From Planctomycetota bacterium (GTDB taxonomy: Bacteria; Planctomycetota; UBA8742; JACQVU01; JANLHZ01), in NCBI GenBank assembly GCA_024653775.1, contig JANLHZ010000329.1, positions 1 to 42,527 of the forward strand: a stretch of DNA of 42,527 bases, given 5' to 3'. The notes under the pieces are model-generated. The model made no database searches. It was not told where the DNA came from and saw only the letters and a program-made list of their open reading frames with translations. Positions 25,658 to 33,853 of this stretch are shown here, piece after piece. Positions within the stretch are counted from its first letter, which is position 1. Each line of letters begins with the position of its first letter. The position numbers and the translations under genes are program-made.

Positions 25658-26794
25658 ATGGCATTTACAGGAAAGGCAACTTATGACGGCGGCTCGACGC
25701 TCCCGGAACTCGTTCGGGACGTGTCCGACGTCGTCGGACTCATCAGCGCCGCGGAGACGCCGCTGCTCGACGCGATCGGCGACGGCGAACTCGACGCGCG
25801 CAGCACCAAGCACGAATGGATGGAAGACGCGCTCAATCCGACCTCCGGCGCGGTCGACCACGTCGGCGGCTACAATGACAGCGCGACGGGGCTCGAGGTA
25901 GCGGACAACACGCGCTTCCGCGTGGGCGACATGATCCAGCCCGAAAGCAGCAGCGAAGTGATGCTCATCACCGCGGTCGCCTCGACGGGGATCACCGTGA
26001 CTCGCGGCTACGGCGGAACCAGCGCCGATTCGCTGTCGTCGGGCGCGACGCTCGAGATCATCAGCTTCGCGGCGCTCGAAGGCGACGACGCGCCGTCCAG
26101 CCGGGAAACGACGCGAAGCGGGAAGTCGAACTACACGCAGATATTCACCGAGGCTGTGAAGGTGTCCGGCTCGATGAACGCGGCGGACGCGGTCGCGGTC
26201 GCAAGCGAGTTCGACTACCAGGTGATGAACCGCATGAAGGAGCTGCTCCGTCAGCTCGAACGGACCGCGCTCAGCGGCGTCAAGCACGCGTCTACGCCGA
26301 TCGGATCGTCGACGGTGCGCAGGACGATGCAGGGCATCATCCCGTCGATCACCGCGGGCATCTACGACGCTTCGAGCGCGGCGCTCACCGAGGCGATCCT
26401 GAACGCCGCGATCCGTGCAGTGTGGGAGCTTGGCGGACGGCCGAACGCTATCGTCGTGGGCGGGTTCCAGAAGCGAAAGATTTCGAGCTTCATATCGAGC
26501 CAGCGCAGTTACACGTCCGAGGAGTCCTTCCTGAAGGAGACCGTCGGCGTGTACGAAAGCGATTTCGGGATGCAGCGAGTCATTCTTTCGCGCTGGGTTC
26601 CCGCGGACACTGCGCTGCTGCTCGATCTTACGAAGATCAAGGTCGTGCCGCTTCGGGGAAGGAACTTCCAGCTTCGCGAACTCGCCGCGACGGGCGACTT
26701 CAGACACTCGCAGCTCGTGGGCGAGTACACGCTCGAAATCCGCAACGCCGCGGATGGAGGGCACGGGAAGATCACGAACCTGGCGACTTCGTAG
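25658..26794 (+). CDS. Major capsid protein, SU10-like (DUF5309)
   Basis: The 378-residue product resembles the SU10/DUF5309 group of HK97-fold major capsid proteins. The early TPLLDAIGDGELDARSTKHE segment (about 35-54) is typical of that group. The middle (about 90-140) has the beta-rich VTRGYGGTSADSL region, and the C-terminus has RVILSRWVPADTALLLDLTK and ELAATGDFRHSQLVGEYTLE. This protein would build the icosahedral shell. It follows scaffold and portal in standard order, preceded by GAAAGGA. The frame is intact and its codon use looks like that of the neighbouring chromosomal genes. Confidence 0.82.
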   Translation: MAFTGKATYDGGSTLPELVRDVSDVVGLISAAETPLLDAIGDGELDARSTKHEWMEDALNPTSGAVDHVGGYNDSATGLEVADNTRFRVGDMIQPESSSEVMLITAVASTGITVTRGYGGTSADSLSSGATLEIISFAALEGDDAPSSRETTRSGKSNYTQIFTEAVKVSGSMNAADAVAVASEFDYQVMNRMKELLRQLERTALSGVKHASTPIGSSTVRRTMQGIIPSITAGIYDASSAALTEAILNAAIRAVWELGGRPNAIVVGGFQKRKISSFISSQRSYTSEESFLKETVGVYESDFGMQRVILSRWVPADTALLLDLTKIKVVPLRGRNFQLRELAATGDFRHSQLVGEYTLEIRNAADGGHGKITNLATS

Positions 26795-26958
26795 GGTTTA
26801 GGGATTAGGGGTCAGGGGTTAGTAATTACGAATTACGAATTACGAATTACGAATTACGAATGAAAGCCCCTTTCCACACTGGTTCGAAATTCCGTGGCCG
26901 TGCGCTGCACGACCTTTGCGGACGGGGACGTCCGCGGTCCAAGAACGAAAGGAAAACA
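26795..26958. repeat. Composite repeat: TAGGG run, AATTACG array and hairpin
   Basis: Directly at the capsid stop codon begins TAGGGTTTAGGGATTAGGGG. Five AATTACG heptads follow (26824-26858), then AATGAAAGCCCC. At 26916-26940 lies the third GCGGAC/GTCCGC hairpin. The same order, stop-adjacent G-rich run then AATTACG units, is seen after the scaffold gene. Confidence 0.75.
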
Positions 26959-27192
26959 ATGATTTTTGAAAGCAAATACGAAGGACACACGATCAGGACG
27001 AAGTCGGGCAAGGAAATCCGCTTCAGGGACCGTCGCTTCGACGCCCTTGGCGCGGAAGAGATCGAGGCGCTCGATAAGGCTGAAGGCGTGTCGCGTCTGA
27101 ATGCAAAGGTCCACGCGCCGGTGTCGAACGCGCTCGATGATGAACCCGCGAAGGCGAAGCCCGAGCGCAAGGGCAGAAGGAGGTCGAAATGA
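26959..27192 (+). CDS. Small protein in phage-like cassette, 77 residues
   Basis: From ATG 26959 (GAAAGGA upstream) the product has 77 residues. It starts MIFESKYEGHTIRTKSGKEI and ends in a Lys/Arg-rich tail (KPERKGRRRSK). Between the capsid and connector genes such small proteins are often head decoration or head-completion proteins, but I recognise no family. Its stop overlaps the next start (ATGA, 27189-27192), so the two are translationally coupled. Confidence 0.7.
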   Translation: MIFESKYEGHTIRTKSGKEIRFRDRRFDALGAEEIEALDKAEGVSRLNAKVHAPVSNALDDEPAKAKPERKGRRRSK

Positions 27193-27905
27193 GGGAATAC
27201 GTATCGAGACTGTTCGACGACGAAGACGTGACGAGCTTCTTCGAGTTCGAAGGCGCGACGCGCGCGAATACGGATAACGGCGCGCTCTACGCGAGCGTCG
27301 CCTACGCGGGAGGGACCGCGACCATCGACGTCTATAATCATCCCGATCGGACGGCTGCATCGAAGGTGTGCGCCGGATCGACCGCGACTATTCCGGGAAC
27401 GGTGACGCTCGCGGAGTCGAACGCGAGCGGGATCACGGGCACGGTGAAAGTGAACAAGGCGCAGTCCGCGGAGTACGTCGAACTTGGCGCGCTATACGCC
27501 GACGATGGAGACCTTGCGGTGTTCGAGCACGATCTTAGCGGGCTTCTTGACGAAAGTGGGCAACTCGCGGGGATGGACGGCTTCGAGGGTTTTCTGCGCG
27601 AAGCGAAGCGCGAGATCGATTCGATAGTCGAAATCCGTCTCAGGACGAGCGAGGCGGGCTGGGTGGGCTGGCGCGCTCCGAAGTTTCGCGTTACCAGCGA
27701 CGTCAGCCGCGCGGCTGTCGCGGAGGCGCTGGCGCTCGTTTTCTGGCACGTCCGTCGTGGGTTCGACGATCCAGTGGCGAAAACTGCGATCAGCTATAAA
27801 CAAAAGGCGCGGCAGATACTTTCGTCTGCCGCGATCGAGGTAAAGGGTCCGCTCGGCGAGACGGTGACGCTGTCGCCTCTCGCGAGCACGGTTCATCGAA
27901 GGTAA
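27189..27905 (+). CDS. Head-tail connector-like protein
   Basis: The 238-residue protein has a beta-rich N-terminal half (about 1-100, with YAGGTATIDVYNH and TGTVKVNKAQSAEY). The helical C-terminal half (AVAEALALVFWHVRRGF, AISYKQKARQILSSA) resembles the gp6-like connectors that attach the tail to the portal. That role also fits its position just after the capsid gene. No specific family is recognised and the two-domain form is unusual. The start overlaps the preceding gene by four bases. Confidence 0.6.
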   Translation: MREYVSRLFDDEDVTSFFEFEGATRANTDNGALYASVAYAGGTATIDVYNHPDRTAASKVCAGSTATIPGTVTLAESNASGITGTVKVNKAQSAEYVELGALYADDGDLAVFEHDLSGLLDESGQLAGMDGFEGFLREAKREIDSIVEIRLRTSEAGWVGWRAPKFRVTSDVSRAAVAEALALVFWHVRRGFDDPVAKTAISYKQKARQILSSAAIEVKGPLGETVTLSPLASTVHRR

Positions 27906-27914
27906 GGAGACAAC

Positions 27915-29231
27915 GTGGATACGGAAAAGATTTTCAGCGCGTTCGGCAAGATCGTCAGGATCGACTCGCATCTTTCGTTTCTTGCGGACGACGCGACTAC
28001 TATTGACATCGACGGAGGCGGCACCTTTACGAATTTCGACGGACTTCTCGAAGGCGCGAGAACCTTGCTGGACGAGGACGAACTCGAACGGGAAAGACTG
28101 ACGGAGATCGCAAACCTTCTCGGAAGGACGAAGGATCAGATCGCGCAGGCAAGGAGCGAGCTTCATTCGGTCGCGCGAAGGTTTTTCGAAAGCAGCGTGA
28201 AAGATGAGATCAGCTCCACCGCGGAAGTCGCGGAGTCGGTGGCGCGGGATCTCGGCGCGCAGATGCGCTCGGACGGAGAGAGTCTGCTTCGAAACGAAGT
28301 CGGCATCGTCAGCCAGAGCGCCGGGAGCGCGAACTGCGGGAACGGCGCGCTACTCGTCACTCTGCTTACCGCGAGCGGTCCGGGTGTGAGCATCTCCGAC
28401 GAGCGGACGCGATCGAACTTCTACAAAATCGTGTGCGACGACGATTCGTACCTCGGATCCTCTGACGAGGGCGAGGAAAGATTCATTCTCCGGGGCGCAG
28501 GCGGAAGCTCAGTCGAGATCGGCGTGGTTCCCGGAGTGAACGGCTCGGAGGCGGATCAGGTCAACAGGGTCCGCAACGGTCTGTTCGAGGTCTACAGTGG
28601 CGGTGGAAACTTCGACCAGTGGACCACGGTCAGCGGCGCGGCCAAAATTTCTCAGGGCAGCGACGCGGCGGCGTATCTCGGTTCCGGCTGTCTGATTTTC
28701 ACCGGCGACGGCGCGACCTACGGAGAGATGACTCAGAGTCTCGCGACGCTCGATCCGCCGCTCAAGATGGAGAGCGTCTACGGACTGCACGTAAGCCTTC
28801 GGGCGTCCGGAGTCAGCGCCGGGAACATCGCGATCGACGTCCGCGGCACCGGGTTCACTTCCGCGGAGAGCATTTTCGCGTCGGCAGCGGATTTGAGTTC
28901 GAGTTACGGGAGTTTCACCACCGGGGTGCTGCTGCCGAGGGACATTCCGGAGGACATAAAAATTTCGATGCGGTTTTCGAGCGGAATCGACGGCGCGGTT
29001 TTCGTCGATCATCTAGCGCTCGCGGAAGTTGCAGGCATCGACGACGACGGCGTCAAAGTGGCGCTGTTCGCGGGGAACAAAAATTTCCGCGCTGGCGTCA
29101 CGGCGGATTCGTTCACGATTCTGACGTCGTCGACGGACGCGGGTTTGTTCCAGACATTTATGCGCGACGTTTTCAAGGTCGCGCTACCGTCGACGGACGC
29201 GGGGACGATCGATGAAGCTTTCGCGCAGTAG
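27915..29231 (+). CDS. Virion-associated protein with helical N-terminus and jelly-roll-like C-terminus
   Basis: The 438-residue product starts at GTG 27915 (AAGGAGA seven bases upstream, strong). Residues about 50-150 are helical and charged (LDEDELERERLTEIANLLGR). From about 215 the sequence reads NGLFEVYSGGGNFDQWTTVS, followed by GYGLHVSLRASG-like strands and DLSSSYGSFTTGVLLP. This is the pattern of carbohydrate-binding-module jelly rolls (CBM4/9-like). A particle-surface or host-binding role is an inference. It lies between the connector and tail-like genes. Confidence 0.6.
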   Translation: MDTEKIFSAFGKIVRIDSHLSFLADDATTIDIDGGGTFTNFDGLLEGARTLLDEDELERERLTEIANLLGRTKDQIAQARSELHSVARRFFESSVKDEISSTAEVAESVARDLGAQMRSDGESLLRNEVGIVSQSAGSANCGNGALLVTLLTASGPGVSISDERTRSNFYKIVCDDDSYLGSSDEGEERFILRGAGGSSVEIGVVPGVNGSEADQVNRVRNGLFEVYSGGGNFDQWTTVSGAAKISQGSDAAAYLGSGCLIFTGDGATYGEMTQSLATLDPPLKMESVYGLHVSLRASGVSAGNIAIDVRGTGFTSAESIFASAADLSSSYGSFTTGVLLPRDIPEDIKISMRFSSGIDGAVFVDHLALAEVAGIDDDGVKVALFAGNKNFRAGVTADSFTILTSSTDAGLFQTFMRDVFKVALPSTDAGTIDEAFAQ

Positions 29232-29288
29232 CGCTTTGCGCCTTGCGCAGGGATTAGGGAGTAGGGAGTAGGGAGTAGGAAGTAGAAA
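29232..29288 (+). repeat. GGAGTAGGGAGTAGG tandem run overlapping a ribosome-binding site
   Basis: After GGATTAGGGAGTAG the 7-8-bp unit GGAGTAGG is repeated. The last unit (AGGAAGTAG) sits where the Shine-Dalgarno of the next gene should be. A related GGAGTAGGGAG lies before the gene at 32554. Confidence 0.65.
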
Positions 29289-29612
29289 ATGGAAAGTAAC
29301 GAAAATCGAGACGCAATTCAGGAGCTGTCGCAAAAGCAGGAACTCTGCGCGGGCGAAGTCAGGATGCTGCGGGAAGCGCTTCAGAGCGAGTCGCAGAATT
29401 CCGCGGAGGTCACGCGGGAGAACATCGCGTCGGGCGTGAAGGAAGCTCTTACCAGCGATGAGGTGCTGAGCGCGTGGATCGACCGGCTTTGGCAGGTTGC
29501 GGCGGAGAAGACTTCGAAGGCAGGGGCATCGTACTTCGGGAAACTGTTCCTGAAAGGCGCAGGCATAGCGGGCGTCGGGTACGCGCTTCGGGACATCATC
29601 GATCTGTTTTAA
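29289..29612 (+). CDS. Small helical protein with C-terminal Gly-rich hydrophobic segment
   Basis: The 107-residue product has a charged coiled-coil-like N-terminal two thirds (QELSQKQELCAGEVRMLREA). It ends in GKLFLKGAGIAGVGYALRDI, a short Gly/Ala-rich hydrophobic stretch that might insert in a membrane or pack in a tail tube. Nothing in the sequence names it. It is preceded by the GGAGTAGG repeat run and followed after 12 bp by the 961-residue gene. Confidence 0.6.
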   Translation: MESNENRDAIQELSQKQELCAGEVRMLREALQSESQNSAEVTRENIASGVKEALTSDEVLSAWIDRLWQVAAEKTSKAGASYFGKLFLKGAGIAGVGYALRDIIDLF

Positions 29613-29624
29613 CGAGGGAACGAA

Positions 29625-32510
29625 ATGAGCTGGAATATAATTGACGACAGGGCGCAACTCGATCTTCTCGAAGCGACGCTCGGATTGTCCGACGCTGACG
29701 CGATCGATTGCCACGGAGTCGAAAGCGTGCCGGCGATCAGACTTGTCGCGCTCGACGACGATTTCGACGCGGACACCGCGTGCGACTATCTCGCTGGAGG
29801 CGATCGCTACGGCTGGCACCTAGCGTCCGGCGCGAAGCTGAACGTCTGCGAATCTGACGGAGCTTCGCCTGGGTCGCTCGAAATCGAGCACAAAGCGTCG
29901 ACCGCGACGAACCTGAGCGCAGCCGGGCTGACGGCGCCGAGATTTTTCAAGCGCATCGAAGGCGACTTCAAAATCAGAACTGAGCTTGCAGAGTTCATGG
30001 ACGTCTGGCAGACGCACGCCGGACTCTTCGCCGCGGACGAATCCGGAGAATCGAAAAACGTCGTCGTCTCTTCGGAACTGCTTTCTGCGGAAAGCTGGAC
30101 GCACACCTTCGACGGCGGCAGCCTTCCGACGGATCAGGGATACACCGTTTTGTCGACCGGAGGCACGCCGACGCACAGCTCGTCCGACGGCGATGTGTAC
30201 CGTCTGGACACGGGATTCATCGGCGCGAACAGCTATCTTTTCGTCCGGTCGGACTCCGGAATCTCCAACGCGACGGGGACGACTCTCGAGGTCGATCTCA
30301 AGATCGACTCGGTTGGACCGACGGGACCGGCGTACGTTTCCATCAGGGACGGCGTCCGCCAGTTCTCGCTGAACTTCTTCGAAAGCGGCGGCACGCTCCG
30401 GCTTCAGCGGTACAACGGCTCCTGGTCGACCACGCCAAGCGTGCTCGCGTTCAACACCTGGTACAGGGTGCGGATGACGATGGTCGGAGGTTCGTTCGCT
30501 CTCTACATCGACGGCGCGCTCGAAGATTCCGGAAGCATCACAAGCTCAGCCACGGATAAGGACATCAGATTCGGAGACGGCGGAAGCACTGCAGGCGCGA
30601 ACTGCGATTCCTACTGGGACTTCGTCCGGTACTATATTGGAGGAGCCGCTGCGCCTTCTTACAGAGTCTCGTCGAGGCATTACTCGGGCGCAGCGAATCT
30701 GTCGTACGTTAACGACTCGTCCAACGATCGGTATCTCGAAATCGAAAGATCCGGAAATTACTTCGTCACGAGGAGAAGCCAGGACGGCATCGCGTGGACC
30801 CAAATAGCGTCGGCGGAGATAACGGGCTTCGGCGAAGTCGCAAACGTGGGTTTCACGCTGTTTACTTCCGGCGCGTCGCTTGCGAGCGCGTTCTCCGGAA
30901 GTTTCGCCGCGTTCACAGAGGCGGGCGGGAAGGATCAGTTCGCGCAAGAAAATGAGAGCGCCACGTTCCCGGAATTCAGCTTCCCTGGAATCGAGAGTAT
31001 TCGCGCGATCGACGTCACCTTCGAATCCTCAGGGTCGATCGAAACCGGCGAGACTTCGGTCTCCGTCAGAGGTTCAGGCGGCGGATCGTGGACGGACTTC
31101 GGAGTGACGAAACTCCCGGCGTCGCAGGCGACTCTCAGATTTTCAGTCGGAAGCGGCGTCTCGGACGTTCTGACGTCGAGCGCGACATTCAAACTCACGC
31201 AGCGGGGGAGCGGGATCTATCGTCCTCCCGGAGTTACGGGACTGACGGCATATTTCTCTGCTACTGAAACTCACCCGTGGACGGACGCCACGCCGACGGT
31301 GGCGAGCGTGTCGCTCGCGAGCGCGGCGTCGTTTTCAACCCTCGACTGGACGAAACTCGGCGTCGCTTCATCGGCGCTGACCCTCATAGCGGATGAAGGC
31401 GGTTCGTTCTCGTCGACGCCTCAGACAGCTTACAGCGCCGTTTTGAAGGCGAGTTCGCTTTCCGGATCGCCGGACACGCTGGGGACTGTCGTCTTTACGC
31501 ACGGAACGCCGGGGAGTCTCGCGGGCGGAACGACGACTATCGCTCTCAGGAGCCGCGCGTCTAAAGATAGCGCGTGGAACGCATTTAGCGTTCTTGGCAC
31601 TCTCGGGAGCGGCGCGAGCACGACCTTCGATATTTCGTCGATCGACTTCGAGCCGGAGACGGAACTCGAGTTCCGCGCCGCGATGGTAAGCGCGAACGGA
31701 ACCGCGCGGCCAGTTAGTATCGGAGAGGTGAGCGTCAACTGGCAGACCGACGTGACCGCGCCCGGAACACCAGTGCTGGTCGCGTTCGCGCCCGTTACGA
31801 GCGGCGACGTGAACTACGCACTTCTCGACTTCGAATCTCCGGCGGACCCGGACGTCTCGCACTTCGAAGCGCAACTTTCCGCGGAAATGGACTTCAGTGT
31901 CGTTTACGCAAGCGTCAGTCCGTACGCGTCGGACGCGGCAGGCGGGTCGGTGACGAGCGCGCTTTTCGAGGACATCGAAGACGGCACGTATTACGCAAGA
32001 CTCCGCGCGTTCGACGAAGCCGGGAATCCTTCGGCCTGGGCGGTGTCGGAAAGCGTCATTTCGGTGCCCGTGGACGAAAGCTTCGTTCTTCCGGCGGTGT
32101 CGCCCTTCGAAAGCTTCGTTCTGTTCATCACGGCGGACCTCGAAAATCCGTTTGGATTCGAGGTCAGGAGAGACGTCCAGATTCCTTCGCGGACCCTAAG
32201 CAAAAACGTTGCGACAGTCAGGCCGAAGAAATGCGAAGTCATTCGCAAACTCTCGAAGTATCGCGAAAGTCGCTTCGTCGCGGAAGTTGTTTTGCTGGTG
32301 GCTGGAAAGAACGTAGCGGAACTGAGCGAAGCCGCGCATCTTTACGCGGATCAGATTCGCGCGCACTTCAGTTCGCGCAAATTCGCGATTCCGGAGGTCA
32401 CGTACAGATCGACAAGCGTAGGCGCCGCGGAAATCGAGTTCAGCGAAAAGTCGCCGTACACGGTCTCGATCAGGTTCGAGATCGCCGGCACGGTAATAGA
32501 GGAAGCATAG
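29625..32510 (+). CDS. Large tail-associated adhesin-like protein with LamG/ConA-like and FN3-like domains
   Basis: The 961-residue protein has a modular build. Residues about 190-335 look like a LamG/concanavalin-like fold (YRLDTGFIGANSYLFVRSDS, NTWYRVRMTMVGGSFALYID). Residues about 340-435 resemble a DUF1349-like sandwich (RRSQDGIAWTQIASAEITGF). Two or three further beta-rich repeats follow, and residues about 705-815 look FN3-like (DGTYYARLRAFDEAGNPSAW). The last ~130 residues (VRPKKCEVIRKLSKYRESRF) form a separate domain, perhaps for particle attachment. Such modules bind glycans, suggesting a host- or surface-recognition protein. GAGGGA precedes the ATG. Confidence 0.65.
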   Translation: MSWNIIDDRAQLDLLEATLGLSDADAIDCHGVESVPAIRLVALDDDFDADTACDYLAGGDRYGWHLASGAKLNVCESDGASPGSLEIEHKASTATNLSAAGLTAPRFFKRIEGDFKIRTELAEFMDVWQTHAGLFAADESGESKNVVVSSELLSAESWTHTFDGGSLPTDQGYTVLSTGGTPTHSSSDGDVYRLDTGFIGANSYLFVRSDSGISNATGTTLEVDLKIDSVGPTGPAYVSIRDGVRQFSLNFFESGGTLRLQRYNGSWSTTPSVLAFNTWYRVRMTMVGGSFALYIDGALEDSGSITSSATDKDIRFGDGGSTAGANCDSYWDFVRYYIGGAAAPSYRVSSRHYSGAANLSYVNDSSNDRYLEIERSGNYFVTRRSQDGIAWTQIASAEITGFGEVANVGFTLFTSGASLASAFSGSFAAFTEAGGKDQFAQENESATFPEFSFPGIESIRAIDVTFESSGSIETGETSVSVRGSGGGSWTDFGVTKLPASQATLRFSVGSGVSDVLTSSATFKLTQRGSGIYRPPGVTGLTAYFSATETHPWTDATPTVASVSLASAASFSTLDWTKLGVASSALTLIADEGGSFSSTPQTAYSAVLKASSLSGSPDTLGTVVFTHGTPGSLAGGTTTIALRSRASKDSAWNAFSVLGTLGSGASTTFDISSIDFEPETELEFRAAMVSANGTARPVSIGEVSVNWQTDVTAPGTPVLVAFAPVTSGDVNYALLDFESPADPDVSHFEAQLSAEMDFSVVYASVSPYASDAAGGSVTSALFEDIEDGTYYARLRAFDEAGNPSAWAVSESVISVPVDESFVLPAVSPFESFVLFITADLENPFGFEVRRDVQIPSRTLSKNVATVRPKKCEVIRKLSKYRESRFVAEVVLLVAGKNVAELSEAAHLYADQIRAHFSSRKFAIPEVTYRSTSVGAAEIEFSEKSPYTVSIRFEIAGTVIEEA

Positions 32511-32553
32511 CGGGTAGGAAACAAATAAAACGGAGTAGGGAGCAGCACCAATT

Positions 32554-33723
32554 ATGGCACTAACCTGGAACATTGGAGAATCGTCCTTCGACATCGAGCC
32601 GTGGTTCAGGCTCATCGAGGAGCCGGAGTACAGCGCCGATATGGCAATCGTCGCGCGGAACGTTCGCTGGGAACTCAGGATCACCATATTCGGCGATGGC
32701 GAAGACGACATCAAGGAGGGGCGTGACGTCTTCGAGGCGGCGGCGCGGGAGCCGGGCGTCGTCCACGAACTCAGGGAAGGCGAAGTCGCGATCGCGACGA
32801 TCGACCCGGACGATTGTCTGTCGGACCCGGTGCTCGTGATGCTGACTTCGATCGCGGACGACGAGGAAGCCGCGCGGACGGGGTACATTTACTCTGCGAC
32901 GGTGAGCGCGAGAGTCCGCGTTTCAGCGGGTCCGATAGTCAGCCATGAGAAGAGTTTTCGCTACGACTACTTTTCTAACGCGCTAGAAAGGCGAACCTGC
33001 GAGGGAAGGGCGGAAGTCGCGAGGAACGAGGACGTCCGCGACTATCTGGACGAGATAATCCCCGAGACTCTTTCCGGCGCGGAACGATCGAGCAGGGAGG
33101 AAAGCTACGACCAGAATTATCGAAAACTGAAGTACGTCGTCGTGGACGAGATTCGCGCAAGCGACCTTCCGGGCGGAGTCACGAAAGGCGTTGTTACGAA
33201 TTCCCGCAGACAAAAAAACGAAGCGATCGAGGTCGAAGTCTCAGGAGAATTCTTCGGCGATCGCGCGCTTCGGGAAGCGGAGAGCCACCGTCCTCGCGGG
33301 ACGCCGCTAATCCAGAGCGAGGTCACGGAGGATCCCGCGCAAAGCAAGGTGTCTTTTCGCTACGCGTACCTCGAATCTGCGTCGAAGGCGAATCCGGACC
33401 TCATCGAATCCGCGGAGACTTATAGTTTTCACACGCGGAAGAACGTAGTGCGGCACAAGCTTCTTCGCGGAGGTCTCGCGGATTACAGACAGGAAGTCGG
33501 AAGCCCGGATTACGTGATGATCCAGGAAGGCCGAGCGGTCGGGAAATCGCGGTGGCCGGAGGTTCCGGCGCCGGTGTCGAGCGCGGACATTTGCGACCAA
33601 CGCGTCGACTACAAGTCGCCTGAACAAGACAGCCAGGGCGCGCGGACGAAATTCACTGTCGAGTTCAGGTATGAGATGGTTTTCAGCGGCGGATTCCCGG
33701 CTCTGAAGCCCGAGCGACGATGA
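32554..33723 (+). CDS. Unrecognised structural-type protein in phage-like cassette
   Basis: The 389-residue product is acidic, soluble and mixed alpha/beta. I recognise no domain. Features are RNVRWELRITIFGDGEDDIK near residue 37-56, a Glu/Arg-rich middle (SREESYDQNYRKLKYVVVDE) and a C-terminal FTVEFRYEMVFSGGFPALKP. Its place between two large tail-like genes suggests a tail or baseplate part. A repeat-like GGAGTAGGGAG supplies the ribosome site. Confidence 0.55.
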   Translation: MALTWNIGESSFDIEPWFRLIEEPEYSADMAIVARNVRWELRITIFGDGEDDIKEGRDVFEAAAREPGVVHELREGEVAIATIDPDDCLSDPVLVMLTSIADDEEAARTGYIYSATVSARVRVSAGPIVSHEKSFRYDYFSNALERRTCEGRAEVARNEDVRDYLDEIIPETLSGAERSSREESYDQNYRKLKYVVVDEIRASDLPGGVTKGVVTNSRRQKNEAIEVEVSGEFFGDRALREAESHRPRGTPLIQSEVTEDPAQSKVSFRYAYLESASKANPDLIESAETYSFHTRKNVVRHKLLRGGLADYRQEVGSPDYVMIQEGRAVGKSRWPEVPAPVSSADICDQRVDYKSPEQDSQGARTKFTVEFRYEMVFSGGFPALKPERR

Positions 33724-33853
33724 TTCAAGGAGAGTGCTGGAGTGCGACTGTGAGCGTAGCGAGCTGTCGCGTTCAGCTCCAGGAGTCGTAAATATCGGGA
33801 CACTATAGTACGATAAATTCGTAGACGGCACGAATAAAAAGAGGAAACCGAAA
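33724..33853. repeat. Spacer with two chromosomal repeat words
   Basis: GGAGTGCGACTGTGAGCGTA at 33739-33758 begins the second copy of the 25-bp repeat at 24696. ATTCGTAGACGGCACGAATA (33815-33834) is one arm of the inverted repeat at 17313-17390, here without its partner. No gene. Confidence 0.65.

Noticed and set aside
25634-26764. 376-codon minus-strand frame under the capsid gene
   Set aside because: Arg/His/Val-rich antisense shadow with no homology-like motif.
26824-26858. CRISPR-like array from the AATTACG repeats
   Set aside because: Units are 7 bp and directly contiguous without spacers; a simple tandem repeat.
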